64,000 bases of DNA from Gleimia europaea ACS-120-V-Col10b (GTDB taxonomy: Bacteria > Actinomycetota > Actinomycetes > Actinomycetales > Actinomycetaceae). The number at the start of each line of letters is the position of its first letter. The first letter of the stretch is position 1. The notes beneath the pieces are model-generated. The model saw only the letters and a list, made by a program, of their open reading frames with translations, had not been told where the DNA came from and did no database searches. The stretch spans positions 1,116,001 to 1,180,000 of the forward strand of contig NZ_KE150266.1 in assembly GCF_000411155.1 (NCBI RefSeq), written 5' to 3'. Below are positions 8,893 through 19,262 of the stretch, in pieces. A program made the position numbers and the translations under genes.

Positions 8893-10116
8893 CTAACGGC
8901 GTTCAATCACCCGAGCGGGCACAGCCGGCTTTGCGGGCGCCTGCGTAATCTCTTTTGCATCCCCCATAACCTCTTTCAAATGCCCATAAAACGCGGCGCT
9001 TGCCTCATTCGATAGAAGCGATCCGGGGTGATCCGCCTGATCGTAATTGGCCGCCACATACACGTGGTTCGTGTCCGTATCCAACACGAGGCCGGTATAA
9101 CCAACCTCGTCCACAATTGCAGCTCCCTTGGCCGGAACCGTGATAGTCGCCTGCGCAATGTAACCGTTCTGCGTGCCCCAGCCCATGTCTGGCCCCATGT
9201 TCGACAAGAGGTTGCCCGTGCCAAAGAACGCCCACATGCCCCGGCCCTCAACTCCGCCCGCAAACTGCTGGATCGGTTGCGGCACGTGCACGTGATGGCC
9301 CAGGTAAAGATCAACCACGCCTGAACTTGCAAGCTCTTGCGCCCATTCCAACTGTTGGTTCGACGGCTCCGCCTGATACTCAATACCGCCGTGTGCAGAC
9401 ACGATCACCACGTCGGCGCCCTCACTGCGCGCCTGTTTAGCCAACTCGATCATGCGGCCGGGGTTGTTGATATTCACCAGCCACGGGTTTTGCTCCACCT
9501 CGGGAACATACTCGTAGTTCAACCCGTACGCAAACGCCAGGTGAGCCACCAAAACCCTACGGCCGGCGCGCTCAATCTCGTAATACTGGATGGGAGCCTG
9601 CTCCGCAGACACCGACGTGCCCACTGCTCCCAGACCCTTTTCCTGCAAAATCTGCACCGTCTCAACCAGGCCATCCTCACCGCGATCCCACGAGTGGTTT
9701 GAAGCCGTTGAACAACCGTCATAGCCCAGTGTAGCCGTGGATTCAGCCCACCCTGCCGGAGCGGCAAACACCGGGTAGCCGTGCGCCGAAGCCTCGTCCC
9801 GCGTCAACGGTACCTCCTGGTGGCACAACGCCAAATCCGCGCCTTCGATAAACGGCTTAATGTCAGCCACCAGCGGTGCGTAATCGTAAGAACCATCCGC
9901 CTGGAGCGAACGCTGAACCACCGGCATGTGCGAGAGCACATCACCCGTGCCCACAACCGTGAACGTCACCGGCGCAAGCTCCGGCTCGGTGGGCTGCGTA
10001 ACCGCGAGCGGAAACTCTGTTTGCAAAGCCGGATCGGCCTCGTGCGAAGGTGAACAAGCAGCCAACCCAATCATGGCGGCCAATCCCAGACCGATCAAAG
10101 GCCGAAAGGACTTCAC
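8893..10116 (-). CDS. CapA/PgsA-like metallophosphoesterase lipoprotein
   Basis: A protein of about 407 residues with a lipoprotein signal peptide (lipobox LAAC, Cys21 from this start) and the CapA fold of poly-gamma-glutamate synthesis proteins. Visible motifs are GTGDVLSH near the start of the domain, CHQEVPLT (normally N-x-E), ASNHSWDRGEDG, VSAHGGIEY and the metal-binding GHHVHVPQP. CapA-type proteins help export or anchor anionic capsule polymers, but many members outside capsule loci have unknown roles. No pgsB or pgsC gene is near, so a capsule role is unproven. Two GTG starts are possible, at 10125 and 10116; the second has GGGTGG at 5 nt. It converges with the CPBP-like gene with only 12 bp between. 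Confidence 0.85.
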   Translation of the reverse strand: MKSFRPLIGLGLAAMIGLAACSPSHEADPALQTEFPLAVTQPTEPELAPVTFTVVGTGDVLSHMPVVQRSLQADGSYDYAPLVADIKPFIEGADLALCHQEVPLTRDEASAHGYPVFAAPAGWAESTATLGYDGCSTASNHSWDRGEDGLVETVQILQEKGLGAVGTSVSAEQAPIQYYEIERAGRRVLVAHLAFAYGLNYEYVPEVEQNPWLVNINNPGRMIELAKQARSEGADVVIVSAHGGIEYQAEPSNQQLEWAQELASSGVVDLYLGHHVHVPQPIQQFAGGVEGRGMWAFFGTGNLLSNMGPDMGWGTQNGYIAQATITVPAKGAAIVDEVGYTGLVLDTDTNHVYVAANYDQADHPGSLLSNEASAAFYGHLKEVMGDAKEITQAPAKPAVPARVIERR

Positions 10117-10141
10117 CAAAACCACCCGCCTTCACTATCTG

Positions 10142-11893
10142 CTAATCGTATAAATCTCTACTGATAGCCGCAGAAATGGAATCTTCCGCCGCCGCGTCAA
10201 ACCACGAACTGTCGGCTCGGCGATACGGATTCACGCCCGTGTACCGCTGCGACTCCCCATTATCTACGAGGCCAAGAACCTCCGCCCACGCGGGGATAAA
10301 CTCACGATGATAAACGTGACCGTGCCCATCGGCCGTCAGTCCCGCAACCGGTAGATCCGCACTCACCTGGATAAACGTGGCGAGGCGCGTCCACTGCATA
10401 TCCGGATTCATATCCGAAGGCGGACTCTCCTTCAACCAGTCTGGCTCGCTGCGGATGATGCCCGTGTTCCACCACACCACCGGGTCCGTGGCATGCTGCA
10501 GCATTACCACACGTGGATACTGCCACTGGGGCAGGTCACGCCCATAAATATCCGCCCGCAGATCCTCCGGTTTCGTAGCGAAACGAATGTTGTGGCCGCT
10601 ACTTATCACCGGCGCGATCATCGGACTGCCCCCGTTGCGTTCGCGCGTCATCTTCTGCCACAGTTGCGTCACATTGGGCGTTCCCGCCCACACCGCGCCA
10701 TCCACATTTTCGAGCAGGTTAGCCTCGTCTGCAAAAATCGACTCCGACCCAAACGCACCCAAAGACACGCCCTGAAGATAAACTGCGGGACGCTCGTCCT
10801 CGGGAAGCTTATTGACTTCATTCATCACGGCCTCGTACAAGATTTTTGAGGCCGTTACTGGCATGTCGAACTCGCGTAGGAACGCGATGGCGGACGGCAC
10901 GTACGAATATTGGGTTGCAACAATCGCGCAGTCGCCGCCGGTCAAATACTCGAACGGCTGGACAGACCACTCTTCCACCCAGCCGGTGCCCGTAGTGGTC
11001 ACAATCATAAGGGCGGAACGAGACAGGGCGCCCGTGCGCTGCATCTCGGCGGCCACCAGGCGAGCGCTGTCTTCTAAGCTACGGTGCTGGGCCAGACCCG
11101 CGTAAATGCGGATCGGCTCCATTGCCGGGCGGCCCGTCACCTCCTCAATCTGTTGCGCGCGCGGCCCCTTGGACAAGAACCTCTTGCCCTGCTTGCCAAT
11201 GTTGTTCCAATTTTCATACGAGTAGACCGAGCCTGACCTCTCCGGCGTAGCAGGGCGCGTCACGCCCGGCTCCTCCGTTTGGTCCACGGCCGCGAATGCG
11301 CGATACGTGTATTCCATGCCGCGCGTAAACAACACATCTGAGATCAAGAACGTGGAAACCACGGCAAGAATCACCGTGGCCACAATGCCCGCACCCCACC
11401 TGGGAAGTAGACGCGACGCCCATTTCGCCACCCAGCGCCACAAGGCGACAATCAAGATCGCGAGCCCCACGATCACTGCGGCCGAAAATACGGCCATTCC
11501 CGTTGCCGCCAAATAATCGGTAATGCCCAACGTCTTAAAACCCATAAGCCTAGCGGCGCGGTTATTTGAGATGACCGAGCGCACGAGCATCCACACAGCC
11601 CACGCGCCCATAGCCAGCGCGACTAGCCATTTACCGGCCTTAACCCACTTCGGGTTCGCACTGATCTTTACGTCAGCCGCGCGCCAGATCCGGTTCACTA
11701 ACCAGCCGAGTAAAGCACCAACCGCGTAACTTACCTCAATCACAATGCCAGAGACCACGCCCTGCCACCACCACATGCGCGGCAGCAAAGAGGGCGACAT
11801 CGAGATTACGAACATTATTGCCGCGAGCGCCATCCCGGCCCTCGACGATGGGGACAATGCTGAGAGCGTGGATACGAGCCGCCTCACGCGCAT
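10142..11893 (-). CDS. Abhydrolase_9 family membrane alpha/beta-hydrolase
   Basis: A protein of about 583 residues with five or six N-terminal helices and a C-terminal alpha/beta-hydrolase domain. The N-terminal helices follow the Abhydrolase_9_N pattern (SMSPSLLPR in the first segment) and the catalytic domain holds the nucleophile motif GVSLG (Ser377 in this numbering) and a late histidine near GHGHVYHREF. These proteins are common in Actinobacteria; the substrate is unknown, but lipids or acylated envelope compounds are plausible. The ATG at 11893 has AAGGA just upstream; a TTG at 11962 would add 23 residues and put the start 7 bp after brnQ, so it remains possible. Likely cotranscribed with brnQ. 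Confidence 0.8.
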   Translation of the reverse strand: MRVRRLVSTLSALSPSSRAGMALAAIMFVISMSPSLLPRMWWWQGVVSGIVIEVSYAVGALLGWLVNRIWRAADVKISANPKWVKAGKWLVALAMGAWAVWMLVRSVISNNRAARLMGFKTLGITDYLAATGMAVFSAAVIVGLAILIVALWRWVAKWASRLLPRWGAGIVATVILAVVSTFLISDVLFTRGMEYTYRAFAAVDQTEEPGVTRPATPERSGSVYSYENWNNIGKQGKRFLSKGPRAQQIEEVTGRPAMEPIRIYAGLAQHRSLEDSARLVAAEMQRTGALSRSALMIVTTTGTGWVEEWSVQPFEYLTGGDCAIVATQYSYVPSAIAFLREFDMPVTASKILYEAVMNEVNKLPEDERPAVYLQGVSLGAFGSESIFADEANLLENVDGAVWAGTPNVTQLWQKMTRERNGGSPMIAPVISSGHNIRFATKPEDLRADIYGRDLPQWQYPRVVMLQHATDPVVWWNTGIIRSEPDWLKESPPSDMNPDMQWTRLATFIQVSADLPVAGLTADGHGHVYHREFIPAWAEVLGLVDNGESQRYTGVNPYRRADSSWFDAAAEDSISAAISRDLYD

Positions 11894-11969
11894 CTTATCC
11901 TTGCGCGCAAGCTTCACGTTTGTTTGCCGAGCTGTATCCACGCTCTCGATCTTATGGCACAAGCGCGCC

Positions 11970-13322
11970 TCAGGTCTCGACGGGCTGTTCGTTTGGACGC
12001 TTAGTCCAGATCTGGTCGCCCTTCACCGTGTCGATAACGAGGCCGATTGCGAAACCTACCAACGCTGGCACAACCCAAGACATGCTTACCGATCCCAGCG
12101 GGAACGAATCCAGGAACGGGAGTAGCCAGTTGAACGAATCACCAATTGACCGAAGCGCCTCCAACACGCCGAAGCATGCCCCAAGCCACGCCGCTAGTCG
12201 GTACGTCCAGTAGAGCTCGCCGGGTACGAAAATATCGAACAGAGCGATGAAAACGATGCAGATTACGATCGGATAGATCAACTGGTTGATCGGGGCCACC
12301 ACGTTCAAAATGGTTTGCAAACCAAGATTTGCGAGGGCAAACGAGACCAGAACGTGGATCGTAACCATCTGTACGCGCGAGATGCGGGGGAACAACGTCA
12401 TGAAATATTGTGACGACGCTCCGACCAGGCCAACCGCAGTGGTGAGGCACGCCAGGATAACGATTAGACCGAATAGAGCCTGCCGGCCGTGCCCAAACAG
12501 TTCCACGGAAGCGATGGCCAGGGCCTCGGCGCCATTGGCCGGGTTAAACGGTGTCATGCGAATACCGATCTGACCCAAACCCAGGTAGAACACCGCCAAC
12601 AGTGCGCCCGCGATCAGACCGGCCGTAGCAGTGCCGGCAAACACCTGGTTCTTCGTCTTGAACAGGCCCGAGTGTTGGAGCGACGAGATGATGACAATAC
12701 CAAACACGAGCGACGCAATCGCATCCATCGTGAAGTAGCCCTTCAGAAGGCCCTCAGCAAACGGAGTTTGGGCATACTCTGCGGTGGGTTCGCCCATCGC
12801 AACAGGAAGTTTGACCATCGCGGTAACGATCAAAATCACGAGCAAAACTAGCAGTACCGGCGTCAGCCACGCGCCGATACGATCTAAGAAGCCTTTGGGA
12901 TCAAGAGCCAAGAAGAATGTGACGGTAAAGAACACGGCTGTATAGATCAGTAGCGCCACCGACCCCGCATAGTCTTCACCAATCAGCGGCACCGCCGCCA
13001 TCTCGTAACTAACCGTGCCAACCCGTGGAATCGCATACAGCATACCGGTGGACAGGAAGATCACAATCGTAAATACCAAACCCGGATACTTGCCAATTCG
13101 AGAGGCGATGCCCGTCACGCCCTCCTGCGACGTCGCGGCCGCAACAATGCCTAGAACAGGTAGTAGAACACCGGTGCCAAGGAAGCCTAGAATCGCGGGC
13201 GTGAAGGAAACGCCAGCCTCCACGCCGATCATGACGGGGAAAATTAGGTTGCCCGCACCAAAAAACATTGCGAACAACGCCATACCGGTTACTACAAGCA
13301 CATAAGTGCGACTGTTACGCAT
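11970..13322 (-). CDS. brnQ: Branched-chain amino acid:cation symporter BrnQ
   Basis: A protein of about 450 residues with 12 predicted helices and the family signature in the first segment (FAMFFGAGNLIFP). BrnQ/LIVCS carriers import leucine, isoleucine and valine with sodium or protons across the cytoplasmic membrane. Length and start match the family, where the N-terminus is usually M-x-N-x-R; I therefore prefer the ATG at 13322 over the ATG at 13334, which lacks room for a ribosome binding site. It lies upstream of the Abhydrolase_9 gene and 110 bp downstream of a methyltransferase gene on the same strand. No T-box or attenuator was seen upstream. Confidence 0.93.
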   Translation of the reverse strand: MRNSRTYVLVVTGMALFAMFFGAGNLIFPVMIGVEAGVSFTPAILGFLGTGVLLPVLGIVAAATSQEGVTGIASRIGKYPGLVFTIVIFLSTGMLYAIPRVGTVSYEMAAVPLIGEDYAGSVALLIYTAVFFTVTFFLALDPKGFLDRIGAWLTPVLLVLLVILIVTAMVKLPVAMGEPTAEYAQTPFAEGLLKGYFTMDAIASLVFGIVIISSLQHSGLFKTKNQVFAGTATAGLIAGALLAVFYLGLGQIGIRMTPFNPANGAEALAIASVELFGHGRQALFGLIVILACLTTAVGLVGASSQYFMTLFPRISRVQMVTIHVLVSFALANLGLQTILNVVAPINQLIYPIVICIVFIALFDIFVPGELYWTYRLAAWLGACFGVLEALRSIGDSFNWLLPFLDSFPLGSVSMSWVVPALVGFAIGLVIDTVKGDQIWTKRPNEQPVET

Positions 13323-13432
13323 TTTGCGCACCATCCTTCAAATTAAAATCGGACGGTCAAACAATTATCAAGATCGTCAAAATCGCCGCTAATCCGTCCA
13401 TTCTCTGGAGGAATTCGCATTTTCGTGAGCGA

Positions 13433-14218
13433 TTAGATATCAGAAGCTCCACGTTTGGGCAAAGTTTTCCAAACAAGTGTGTAATACGGGATGTCAATAA
13501 TGTCCGTTTCGGTATAACCCAGATGCTCTGCCAAATACCACTGCAAGTTTGCCTGCATCTTCTGCCGATTCGCCGCCGTGGACTTCAAGTATGACGAGCG
13601 CGTGCGTGCCAGCGCCTTAACCCCTTCAATGTCGAGGCCGGTCACAAAATCGGTTTTATGCAACGAGGGTACGGTCCAATCTGAGCTAAGTAGTGGGGGC
13701 CGCGACGGAGTGTGAACATCTCCCGAACGCATGATTCGCGTGAGGCGATGCACCCAGGGAATCGCTACATCCATCTGGTTAAACACAATCGCAACGTGTC
13801 CGCCCGGACGCAGAATCCGCGCGGCCTCAGACAGTGCCGCGCCAGGCTCAACCCAATGCCAGCTCTGCGCAAACACCACCGCATCAGCAAACCCCGAAGG
13901 CAAGTCCGTAGCCTCTGCCGTGGTCGCAACCACCTGCAGATCATCCGGGTATTTCTTCTGTATAACGGCCAGCTGACGCCTCATTGCCTGTGCGGGCTCC
14001 ACCGCCCACACGCGCGCCCCGGCCTCCACCGCTCGATACGAAAACTTACCCGTCCCCGCGCCCACGTCCACAACCCGCAAGCCTCGCGCGTCTTCCGCGC
14101 CCAACGCTGCCCTCACCGACTCCGGCGGGTATGAAGGACGATAATCCTGGTACTCACTGCCCGCGCGCTCAAACGCGTTAGCCGGCGCGTTCTCATCCCA
14201 CGGGTCGTAAGCGCTCAC
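13433..14218 (-). CDS. Class I SAM-dependent methyltransferase
   Basis: A 261-residue protein of the methyltransferase type 11 family. Motif I for S-adenosylmethionine binding is VVDVGAGTGKFS near residue 50, followed by an acidic loop (AVEPAQAM), motif II/III region (FAQSWHWVE) and RILRPGGHVAIV. The N-terminus (FERAGSEYQDYRPSYP) is typical of this subgroup, whose substrates are mostly unknown small molecules. The GTG at 14218 is chosen because a perfect AGGAGG lies 4 nt upstream (14223-14228); an upstream start would place that ribosome binding site inside the gene. It is divergent from pntA with a 218-bp intergenic region. Confidence 0.85.
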   Translation of the reverse strand: MSAYDPWDENAPANAFERAGSEYQDYRPSYPPESVRAALGAEDARGLRVVDVGAGTGKFSYRAVEAGARVWAVEPAQAMRRQLAVIQKKYPDDLQVVATTAEATDLPSGFADAVVFAQSWHWVEPGAALSEAARILRPGGHVAIVFNQMDVAIPWVHRLTRIMRSGDVHTPSRPPLLSSDWTVPSLHKTDFVTGLDIEGVKALARTRSSYLKSTAANRQKMQANLQWYLAEHLGYTETDIIDIPYYTLVWKTLPKRGASDI

Positions 14219-14336
14219 ACGTCCTCCTTCGATTACAACGCACAACCTACCACGTGGGGAAAACCGGGCGAAAAGTCGCGTAAATCACACGTTTTTAGCA
14301 CGCCATTTTGGATTATGGGAAATCCCAACGCGACGT

Positions 14337-14364
14337 TTGCATCATCTTGCCTTCCCGCTATTCT
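14337..14364 (+). promoter_or_regulatory. Candidate promoter for pntAB
   Basis: TTGCAT at 14337-14342 and TATTCT at 14359-14364 are separated by 16 bp and lie about 70 bp before the pntA start. Downstream, at 14381-14395, a small inverted repeat (ttctt/aagaa) falls in the leader. The promoter reading is a pattern match only. Confidence 0.35.
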
Positions 14365-14436
14365 CGTATGTAGTTGCGGCTTCTTGAACTAAAGAACAAG
14401 TAAAGTCGCGTTAACCTCGAAGACAAAGGAGCAGTT

Positions 14437-15987
14437 TTGCGCATAGGGGTTCCAAAAGAACGGGACGGGCAGGCACTTGTGGCCGCCACTCCCGATACGG
14501 TCAAAAAACTTATAGCACTGGGCTACGAAGTTGCCCTCGAAGAACGCGCAGGAGAGCCAGCGAGCTACCCGGATGCGCAGTATGAAGAGGCCGGTGCGCG
14601 CATCACCACGCCAGAAACCGTTTGGGATTCTGACATTGTGCTAACGCTCGACGCGCCCACCACGGAACAGCTAGACATGATGCACGAGGGTGCCACCCTC
14701 ATCGCGCGCCTGGCGCCCGCACGCAACCCGGAGCTCATCGAAGCACTCTCTTCGAGGGGCATCACCGCTCTCGCGATGGATACCGTTCCGCGCATCTCGC
14801 GAGCACAATCCATGGACGTGCTCTCGTCAATGGCTAACGTTGCCGGCTACCGTGCCATCATCGAAGCGGCTGCCGAGTACGGCCGCCTATTTACCGGCCA
14901 GGTCACGGCTGCCGGCAAGATGCCACCCGCCCGCGTTTACGTGATTGGCGCTGGCGTTGCCGGTCTGGCCGCAATCGGCACCGCGAACTCGATGGGCGCG
15001 CAGGTTTACGCCACGGACGTTCGCCCCGAGGTTGGTGAGCAAGTTGAGTCCATGGGCGCGAACTTCGTTGCCATTCCCGCAGCCAGCGAGGTTTCCTCCG
15101 ACGGCTACGCCAAGGAAATGACCGACGCACAGCGCAACGCTGCACTGACGCTATACACCGAGCAGGCCGCAGCCTCCGATATTGTCATCACCACGGCAAA
15201 CGTGCCGGGCCGAAAGTCGCCGCTTCTGCTCACTGCGGAGGCTGTTGCCGGCATGAAGCCCGGCTCCGTCATTGTCGATATGGCCGCCGCGAATGGCGGT
15301 AACTGCGAACTCACGGTTCCCGGCGAGCGCGTTGTCACCGAAAACGGCGTGATCATTCTGGGCATCACGGATCTTGCGGGCAGGCTCCCCGCCCAGTCAT
15401 CGCAGCTTTACGGCCAGAACATCGTGAACCTTTTGAAGTTAATGACGCCGGAAAAGGACGGGCACATCGTTTTCGACTTCGAGGACGAGATTGTGCGCGG
15501 CATTACCATTACGCATCTACGCGATGTGATGTGGCCGCCTCCGCCAGTAAAGGTGTCGGCCGCCCCCACGGCCGCTGCTACGAAGCCCGACCCGGCAGCT
15601 GAAGCCGCCCGCGCGGCTGAAGAAGCCCGGAAGGAGGCCGCGAAGAAGCGCAACCGGTTCATCTGGACCGCAGTTGCCGCAGTTCTTGGCCTCGCCCTGG
15701 TGTGGGTTTCACCCGCGCCCGTGCTCGGTCACTACATGGTGCTCGCTCTAGCCATTATCCTCGGGTTCTACGTGATCACCTCGGTCACCCACTCGCTACA
15801 CACGCCCCTCATGTCGGTAACGAACGCGATTTCCGGCATCATCCTCGTGGGCGCTATCTTGCAGGTTGGCTCTGGCAACCTCCTAGTTTCAACTCTGTCG
15901 TTCATTGCGATCGTCGTAGCTTCCATCAACATTTTTGGCGGCTTCACAGTTACGCACCGCATGCTCGCCATGTTCAAGAAGGACTGA
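14437..15987 (+). CDS. pntA: NAD(P)(+) transhydrogenase, alpha subunit
   Basis: A 516-residue protein close to the usual length of fused PntA. The N-terminal domain begins [11 protein letters not shown] and contains the alanine dehydrogenase-like NAD(H)-binding motif [11 protein letters not shown] near residue 172; the catalytic loop around [15 protein letters not shown] is intact. An Ala/Lys-rich linker (about 375-405) leads to four C-terminal membrane helices. With PntB it moves hydride between NADH and NADP+ coupled to proton flow. The TTG start has AAGGAG at 5 nt. It is 5 nt from pntB. In this genome it could supply NADPH or balance electrons from the pyruvate:ferredoxin oxidoreductase operon; that link is inferred. 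Confidence 0.96.
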   Translation: MRIGVPKERDGQALVAATPDTVKKLIALGYEVALEERAGEPASYPDAQYEEAGARITTPETVWDSDIVLTLDAPTTEQLDMMHEGATLIARLAPARNPELIEALSSRGITALAMDTVPRISRAQSMDVLSSMANVAGYRAIIEAAAEYGRLFTGQVTAAGKMPPARVYVIGAGVAGLAAIGTANSMGAQVYATDVRPEVGEQVESMGANFVAIPAASEVSSDGYAKEMTDAQRNAALTLYTEQAAASDIVITTANVPGRKSPLLLTAEAVAGMKPGSVIVDMAAANGGNCELTVPGERVVTENGVIILGITDLAGRLPAQSSQLYGQNIVNLLKLMTPEKDGHIVFDFEDEIVRGITITHLRDVMWPPPPVKVSAAPTAAATKPDPAAEAARAAEEARKEAAKKRNRFIWTAVAAVLGLALVWVSPAPVLGHYMVLALAIILGFYVITSVTHSLHTPLMSVTNAISGIILVGAILQVGSGNLLVSTLSFIAIVVASINIFGGFTVTHRMLAMFKKD

Positions 15988-15992
15988 TATAG

Positions 15993-17471
15993 ATGTTTAC
16001 TTCTCTCATTCAAGCGAGCACCCTGCTTCCCGCAGTTCCCGCTGCAACTGCCACCGCCTCGGGCATCGAAACGTTCGTATCGCTGGCATACATCATCGCG
16101 GCACTGCTGTTCATCCGCGCCCTCGCTGGGCTCTCCAAGCACGAAACCGCGCAAAAGGGAAACAATGCGGGCATCATTGGTATGACTATCGCCCTCATTG
16201 CCACGATTGCGCTGGCACTATCTTCCAACCCAGATCGCGGCGTTGCCGTAACCGCACTATTAATCGCGGCGGCCATGCTAATTGGCGCGATGATCGGAAT
16301 TTGGAAGGCGCGCAACGTAGAGATGACCGGCATGCCGCAGCTCATCGCGCTACTGCATTCCTTTGTTGGCCTTGCCGCTGTACTGGTTGGTTACAACTCG
16401 TACTTGGCACCCGACGCGCAGGCGGAAATGCTCGGCGGCTTCCACCTCGGTGAGGTTTACCTGGGCGTATTCATTGGTGCGGTCACGTTCACGGGATCGA
16501 TCATCGCCTACCTGAAGCTGTCCGCCAAGATTAAGGGTGCGCCACTCACGCTGCCTGGCCGCAACTGGATTAACCTGACGGCCCTCGTAGTAACCCTGAT
16601 CATCATGGTGGTATTCATTCGCCAGGGCGGAGTTACCCCGCTCGGAACTGTAATGCTGATCGCGATGACGCTGATCGCTTTAGCGTTTGGCTTGCACCTC
16701 GTGGCCGCTATCGGCGGCGGTGACATGCCGGTGGTTGTGTCGATGCTGAACTCGTACTCCGGTTGGGCTGCCGCCGCTGCGGGCTTCATGTTGAATAACG
16801 ACCTGCTGATTATGACCGGCGCCCTCGTTGGTTCTTCCGGCGCGTTCCTGTCTTACATCATGAGTAAGGCTATGAACCGCTCGTTCATTTCGGTGATTTT
16901 GGGCGGATTTGGCTCGGATGGCGCCGTGACTTCCGGGGAAGAGGAGCACGGCACTCATCAAGAGATTCAGGCCTCCGAGGTTGCCGAGCTGCTCAAGGAT
17001 GCCAAGCGCGTGATGATCACGCCGGGCTACGGCATGGCGGTCGCGCAAGCACAGTACCCCGTTGCCGACCTGACTCGTAAGCTTCGGGAGGCGGGCGTTG
17101 AGGTCGAGTTTGGCATCCACCCGGTTGCCGGCCGCCTTCCTGGCCATATGAACGTTTTGCTGGCCGAAGCAAAGGTTCCCTACGACATCGTTAAGGAACT
17201 GGATGAGGTGAATGACGACTTCGGTGACGTTGACGTCGTCCTCGTCATCGGTGCCAACGACACGGTGAACCCCGCAGCGGAGCAGCCGGGCTCCCCGATT
17301 GCCGGCATGCCGGTTTTGAAAGTGTGGAACGCCCGCGACGTGATCGTGTTTAAGCGCTCCATGGCCACCGGCTATGCAGGCGTGCAGAACCCGCTGTTCT
17401 TCAAGGAGAACACGAAGATGCTGTTTGGAGACGCTAAGGCTTCGGTAGAAAACATTATCGCAACGCTTTAA
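15993..17471 (+). CDS. pntB: NAD(P)(+) transhydrogenase, beta subunit
   Basis: A 492-residue protein with about nine membrane helices (residues 20-280) and a C-terminal NADP(H)-binding domain. The domain shows [10 protein letters not shown] for the pyrophosphate loop, [18 protein letters not shown] and [11 protein letters not shown], all characteristic of PntB domain III. It is slightly longer than the Escherichia coli protein because of an N-terminal extension rich in alanine and threonine. It forms the complete enzyme with PntA just upstream. A strong terminator follows 15 bp after the stop, so the operon has two genes. Confidence 0.96.
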   Translation: MFTSLIQASTLLPAVPAATATASGIETFVSLAYIIAALLFIRALAGLSKHETAQKGNNAGIIGMTIALIATIALALSSNPDRGVAVTALLIAAAMLIGAMIGIWKARNVEMTGMPQLIALLHSFVGLAAVLVGYNSYLAPDAQAEMLGGFHLGEVYLGVFIGAVTFTGSIIAYLKLSAKIKGAPLTLPGRNWINLTALVVTLIIMVVFIRQGGVTPLGTVMLIAMTLIALAFGLHLVAAIGGGDMPVVVSMLNSYSGWAAAAAGFMLNNDLLIMTGALVGSSGAFLSYIMSKAMNRSFISVILGGFGSDGAVTSGEEEHGTHQEIQASEVAELLKDAKRVMITPGYGMAVAQAQYPVADLTRKLREAGVEVEFGIHPVAGRLPGHMNVLLAEAKVPYDIVKELDEVNDDFGDVDVVLVIGANDTVNPAAEQPGSPIAGMPVLKVWNARDVIVFKRSMATGYAGVQNPLFFKENTKMLFGDAKASVENIIATL

Positions 17472-17486
17472 TCGGGCGCAGATTTG

Positions 17487-17525
17487 GGAGGGCGCGAGCT
17501 TCGGCTCGCGCCCTCCGTCTTGTTT
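17487..17525 (+). terminator. Rho-independent terminator of pntAB
   Basis: A perfect 13-bp stem (17487-17499 with 17504-17516) is closed by a TTCG tetraloop and followed by a T-rich stretch. The rest of the 325-bp gap to the next gene (17526-17796) has no recognisable gene or RNA; it presumably carries the promoter of the flavoprotein gene. Confidence 0.9.
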
Positions 17526-17796
17526 TCTGAAGGATTTGCCGCGATTTAGGGTAGCCAAAACATGCCCCACAGTCACAGCTTTTTGAGATCTTCGCCACAC
17601 GTTTCACAACTGTCGTATATGAAGTCGCATATTCTAGGCGGTTTTTCGACTCTGTGATGTGGCTAACATGCGGGTGCCCTGTTAGCATTGAAGCTGTAGC
17701 TCAACCAGCACAGCGTAGTGAGTTAAGAGCACAATGTTGTGCCAGACGAGCTTAATTCATTGTTGTCATATTTCAATTCCGACGATTGGAAACACC

Positions 17797-19257
17797 GTGG
17801 CTCAAATTGTCGTTCTTGGTGCAGGCATCGCTGGTCACACGGCCGCGATGATCCTCGCAAGAGAGCTAAAGAACACAGAACATCAGGTCGTGGTCATCTC
17901 GCCAAAACCAACCTGGAACTGGATTCCATCTAACATTTGGGTTGGCACGGGCTCAATGCCTCGTGAAAAGGTGGTCTTCGAACTTCGCCCACTTTACGAA
18001 AAGTACGGCATCGATTTCCGCCAGGCGGCCGCGCAAAACATCTACCCGGAAGGCACGGAAGATAACCCGCGTTCGCAGGTAGAGTTCGAATACACTGATC
18101 CGGCTCACAAGGGCCAGACGGATTGCGTTGAGTTTGACTACTTGATTAACGCAACCGGCCCGAAGCTGAACTTCGCTGCAACCCCGGGTCTTGGCCCCGA
18201 CGGCGGCTACACCCAGTCCGTGTGCACCGACGCACATGCTGAGGTTTGTGGCGAAGAGTTCCTTCGCGCAGTAAACCGCATGAAGAATGGCGAGCGCCTC
18301 CGCTTCGTTATCGGCACTGGCGCCGGTAACTGCACCTGCCAGGGCGCAGCATTCGAGTACACCTTCAACACCGACTTCGAACTTCGTCAGCACGGCGTGC
18401 GCGACAAGGCAGAGATCGTTTACATCACGAACGAGCCCAAGCTGGGTGACCTTGGCGTTGGCGGTATGACCTTCAAGCAGGACGGCTACTACACCACCTC
18501 ACAGCTGTGGACCGAGTCCATCTTCCGCGAGCGCGGCGTTAAGGCTATCGCCCAGGTTGCGGTAAAGAACATCGAGGCCAACAAGCTAACCTACGAGAAC
18601 GCTGACGGTGAAGAACACGATCTCGATTACGATTTCGCTATGCTTTTGCCTCCGTTCACCGGCATTCCGATGAAGGCATTCGACCGGGAGGGCAACGACA
18701 TTTCGGACGTTGTCTTTAACCCGGCGGGCTTCATGAAGGTTGACGCGGACTACACGCCAAAGTCTTACGAGGAGTGGCGGGCAAAGGACTGGCCGCGCAC
18801 CTACCAGAACCCGACCTACGGCAACATGTTTGCCGTTGGTATTGCGTTTGCTCCGCCGCACGCAATTTCTGAGCCGACCAAGACCCCGAATGGCACCATG
18901 ATCGCTCCGGCGCCTCCGCGCACCGGTCAGCCTTCGGGCACGATGGCCGCTAAGGTTGCCGAGTCGATCCTCGATCGTCTGAAGGATCCGAATGCTCCTC
19001 TTCGTGAGGCATCACTGGGTGACCTCGGCGCGATTTGTGACGCCTCGACCGGTCGTAACATGCTGTCCGGCTCCGCAGCCGCAATGGTCATGTACCCGGT
19101 TGTTCCAGATAACACCGTGTACCCCGAAACGGGCCGTCACCCCACTCTCACGCAGGGTGAGCTCGGCCTATTCGGCCACTGGATCAAGATCCTGTACCAC
19201 TACCTGTTCATCTATAAGGCGAAGGCTCTTCCGGGCTGGAACCTACTGCCGGAGTGA
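17797..19257 (+). CDS. FAD-dependent oxidoreductase, sulfide:quinone oxidoreductase-like
   Basis: A 486-residue two-dinucleotide-binding flavoprotein. The FAD site is GAGIAGHTAA at residue 8 onward. GAGNCTCQGAAFEY (Cys179, Cys181) aligns with the segment of sulfide:quinone oxidoreductases that carries the first redox cysteine (GASCFGPAYE), and PSGTMAAKVAESI fits the second FAD-contact region. The segment that normally holds the second redox cysteine (GVCVAIPP) reads GIAFAPP here, so by eye that cysteine is absent. The C-terminal region (HWIKILYHYLFIYKAK) is an amphipathic membrane-association segment as in SQR and type II NADH dehydrogenases. It probably reduces quinone, but sulfide as donor is uncertain. 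The GTG start is preceded by GGA at 7 nt; an upstream ATG would add 21 unlikely residues. A 62-residue gene follows after 5 nt. Confidence 0.75.
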   Translation: MAQIVVLGAGIAGHTAAMILARELKNTEHQVVVISPKPTWNWIPSNIWVGTGSMPREKVVFELRPLYEKYGIDFRQAAAQNIYPEGTEDNPRSQVEFEYTDPAHKGQTDCVEFDYLINATGPKLNFAATPGLGPDGGYTQSVCTDAHAEVCGEEFLRAVNRMKNGERLRFVIGTGAGNCTCQGAAFEYTFNTDFELRQHGVRDKAEIVYITNEPKLGDLGVGGMTFKQDGYYTTSQLWTESIFRERGVKAIAQVAVKNIEANKLTYENADGEEHDLDYDFAMLLPPFTGIPMKAFDREGNDISDVVFNPAGFMKVDADYTPKSYEEWRAKDWPRTYQNPTYGNMFAVGIAFAPPHAISEPTKTPNGTMIAPAPPRTGQPSGTMAAKVAESILDRLKDPNAPLREASLGDLGAICDASTGRNMLSGSAAAMVMYPVVPDNTVYPETGRHPTLTQGELGLFGHWIKILYHYLFIYKAKALPGWNLLPE

Positions 19258-19262
19258 TCAAC

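Noticed and set aside
8893..10116. Capsule (poly-gamma-glutamate) biosynthesis locus
   Set aside because: Only a single CapA-like gene is present; no pgsB/C or polymerase genes are nearby.
16680..17600. 306-codon - strand frame over pntB
   Set aside because: Runs across the pntB coding region and its terminator and has no family resemblance.
17526..17796. tRNA or other RNA gene in the 271-bp gap
   Set aside because: No cloverleaf, T-loop or long stem could be found.
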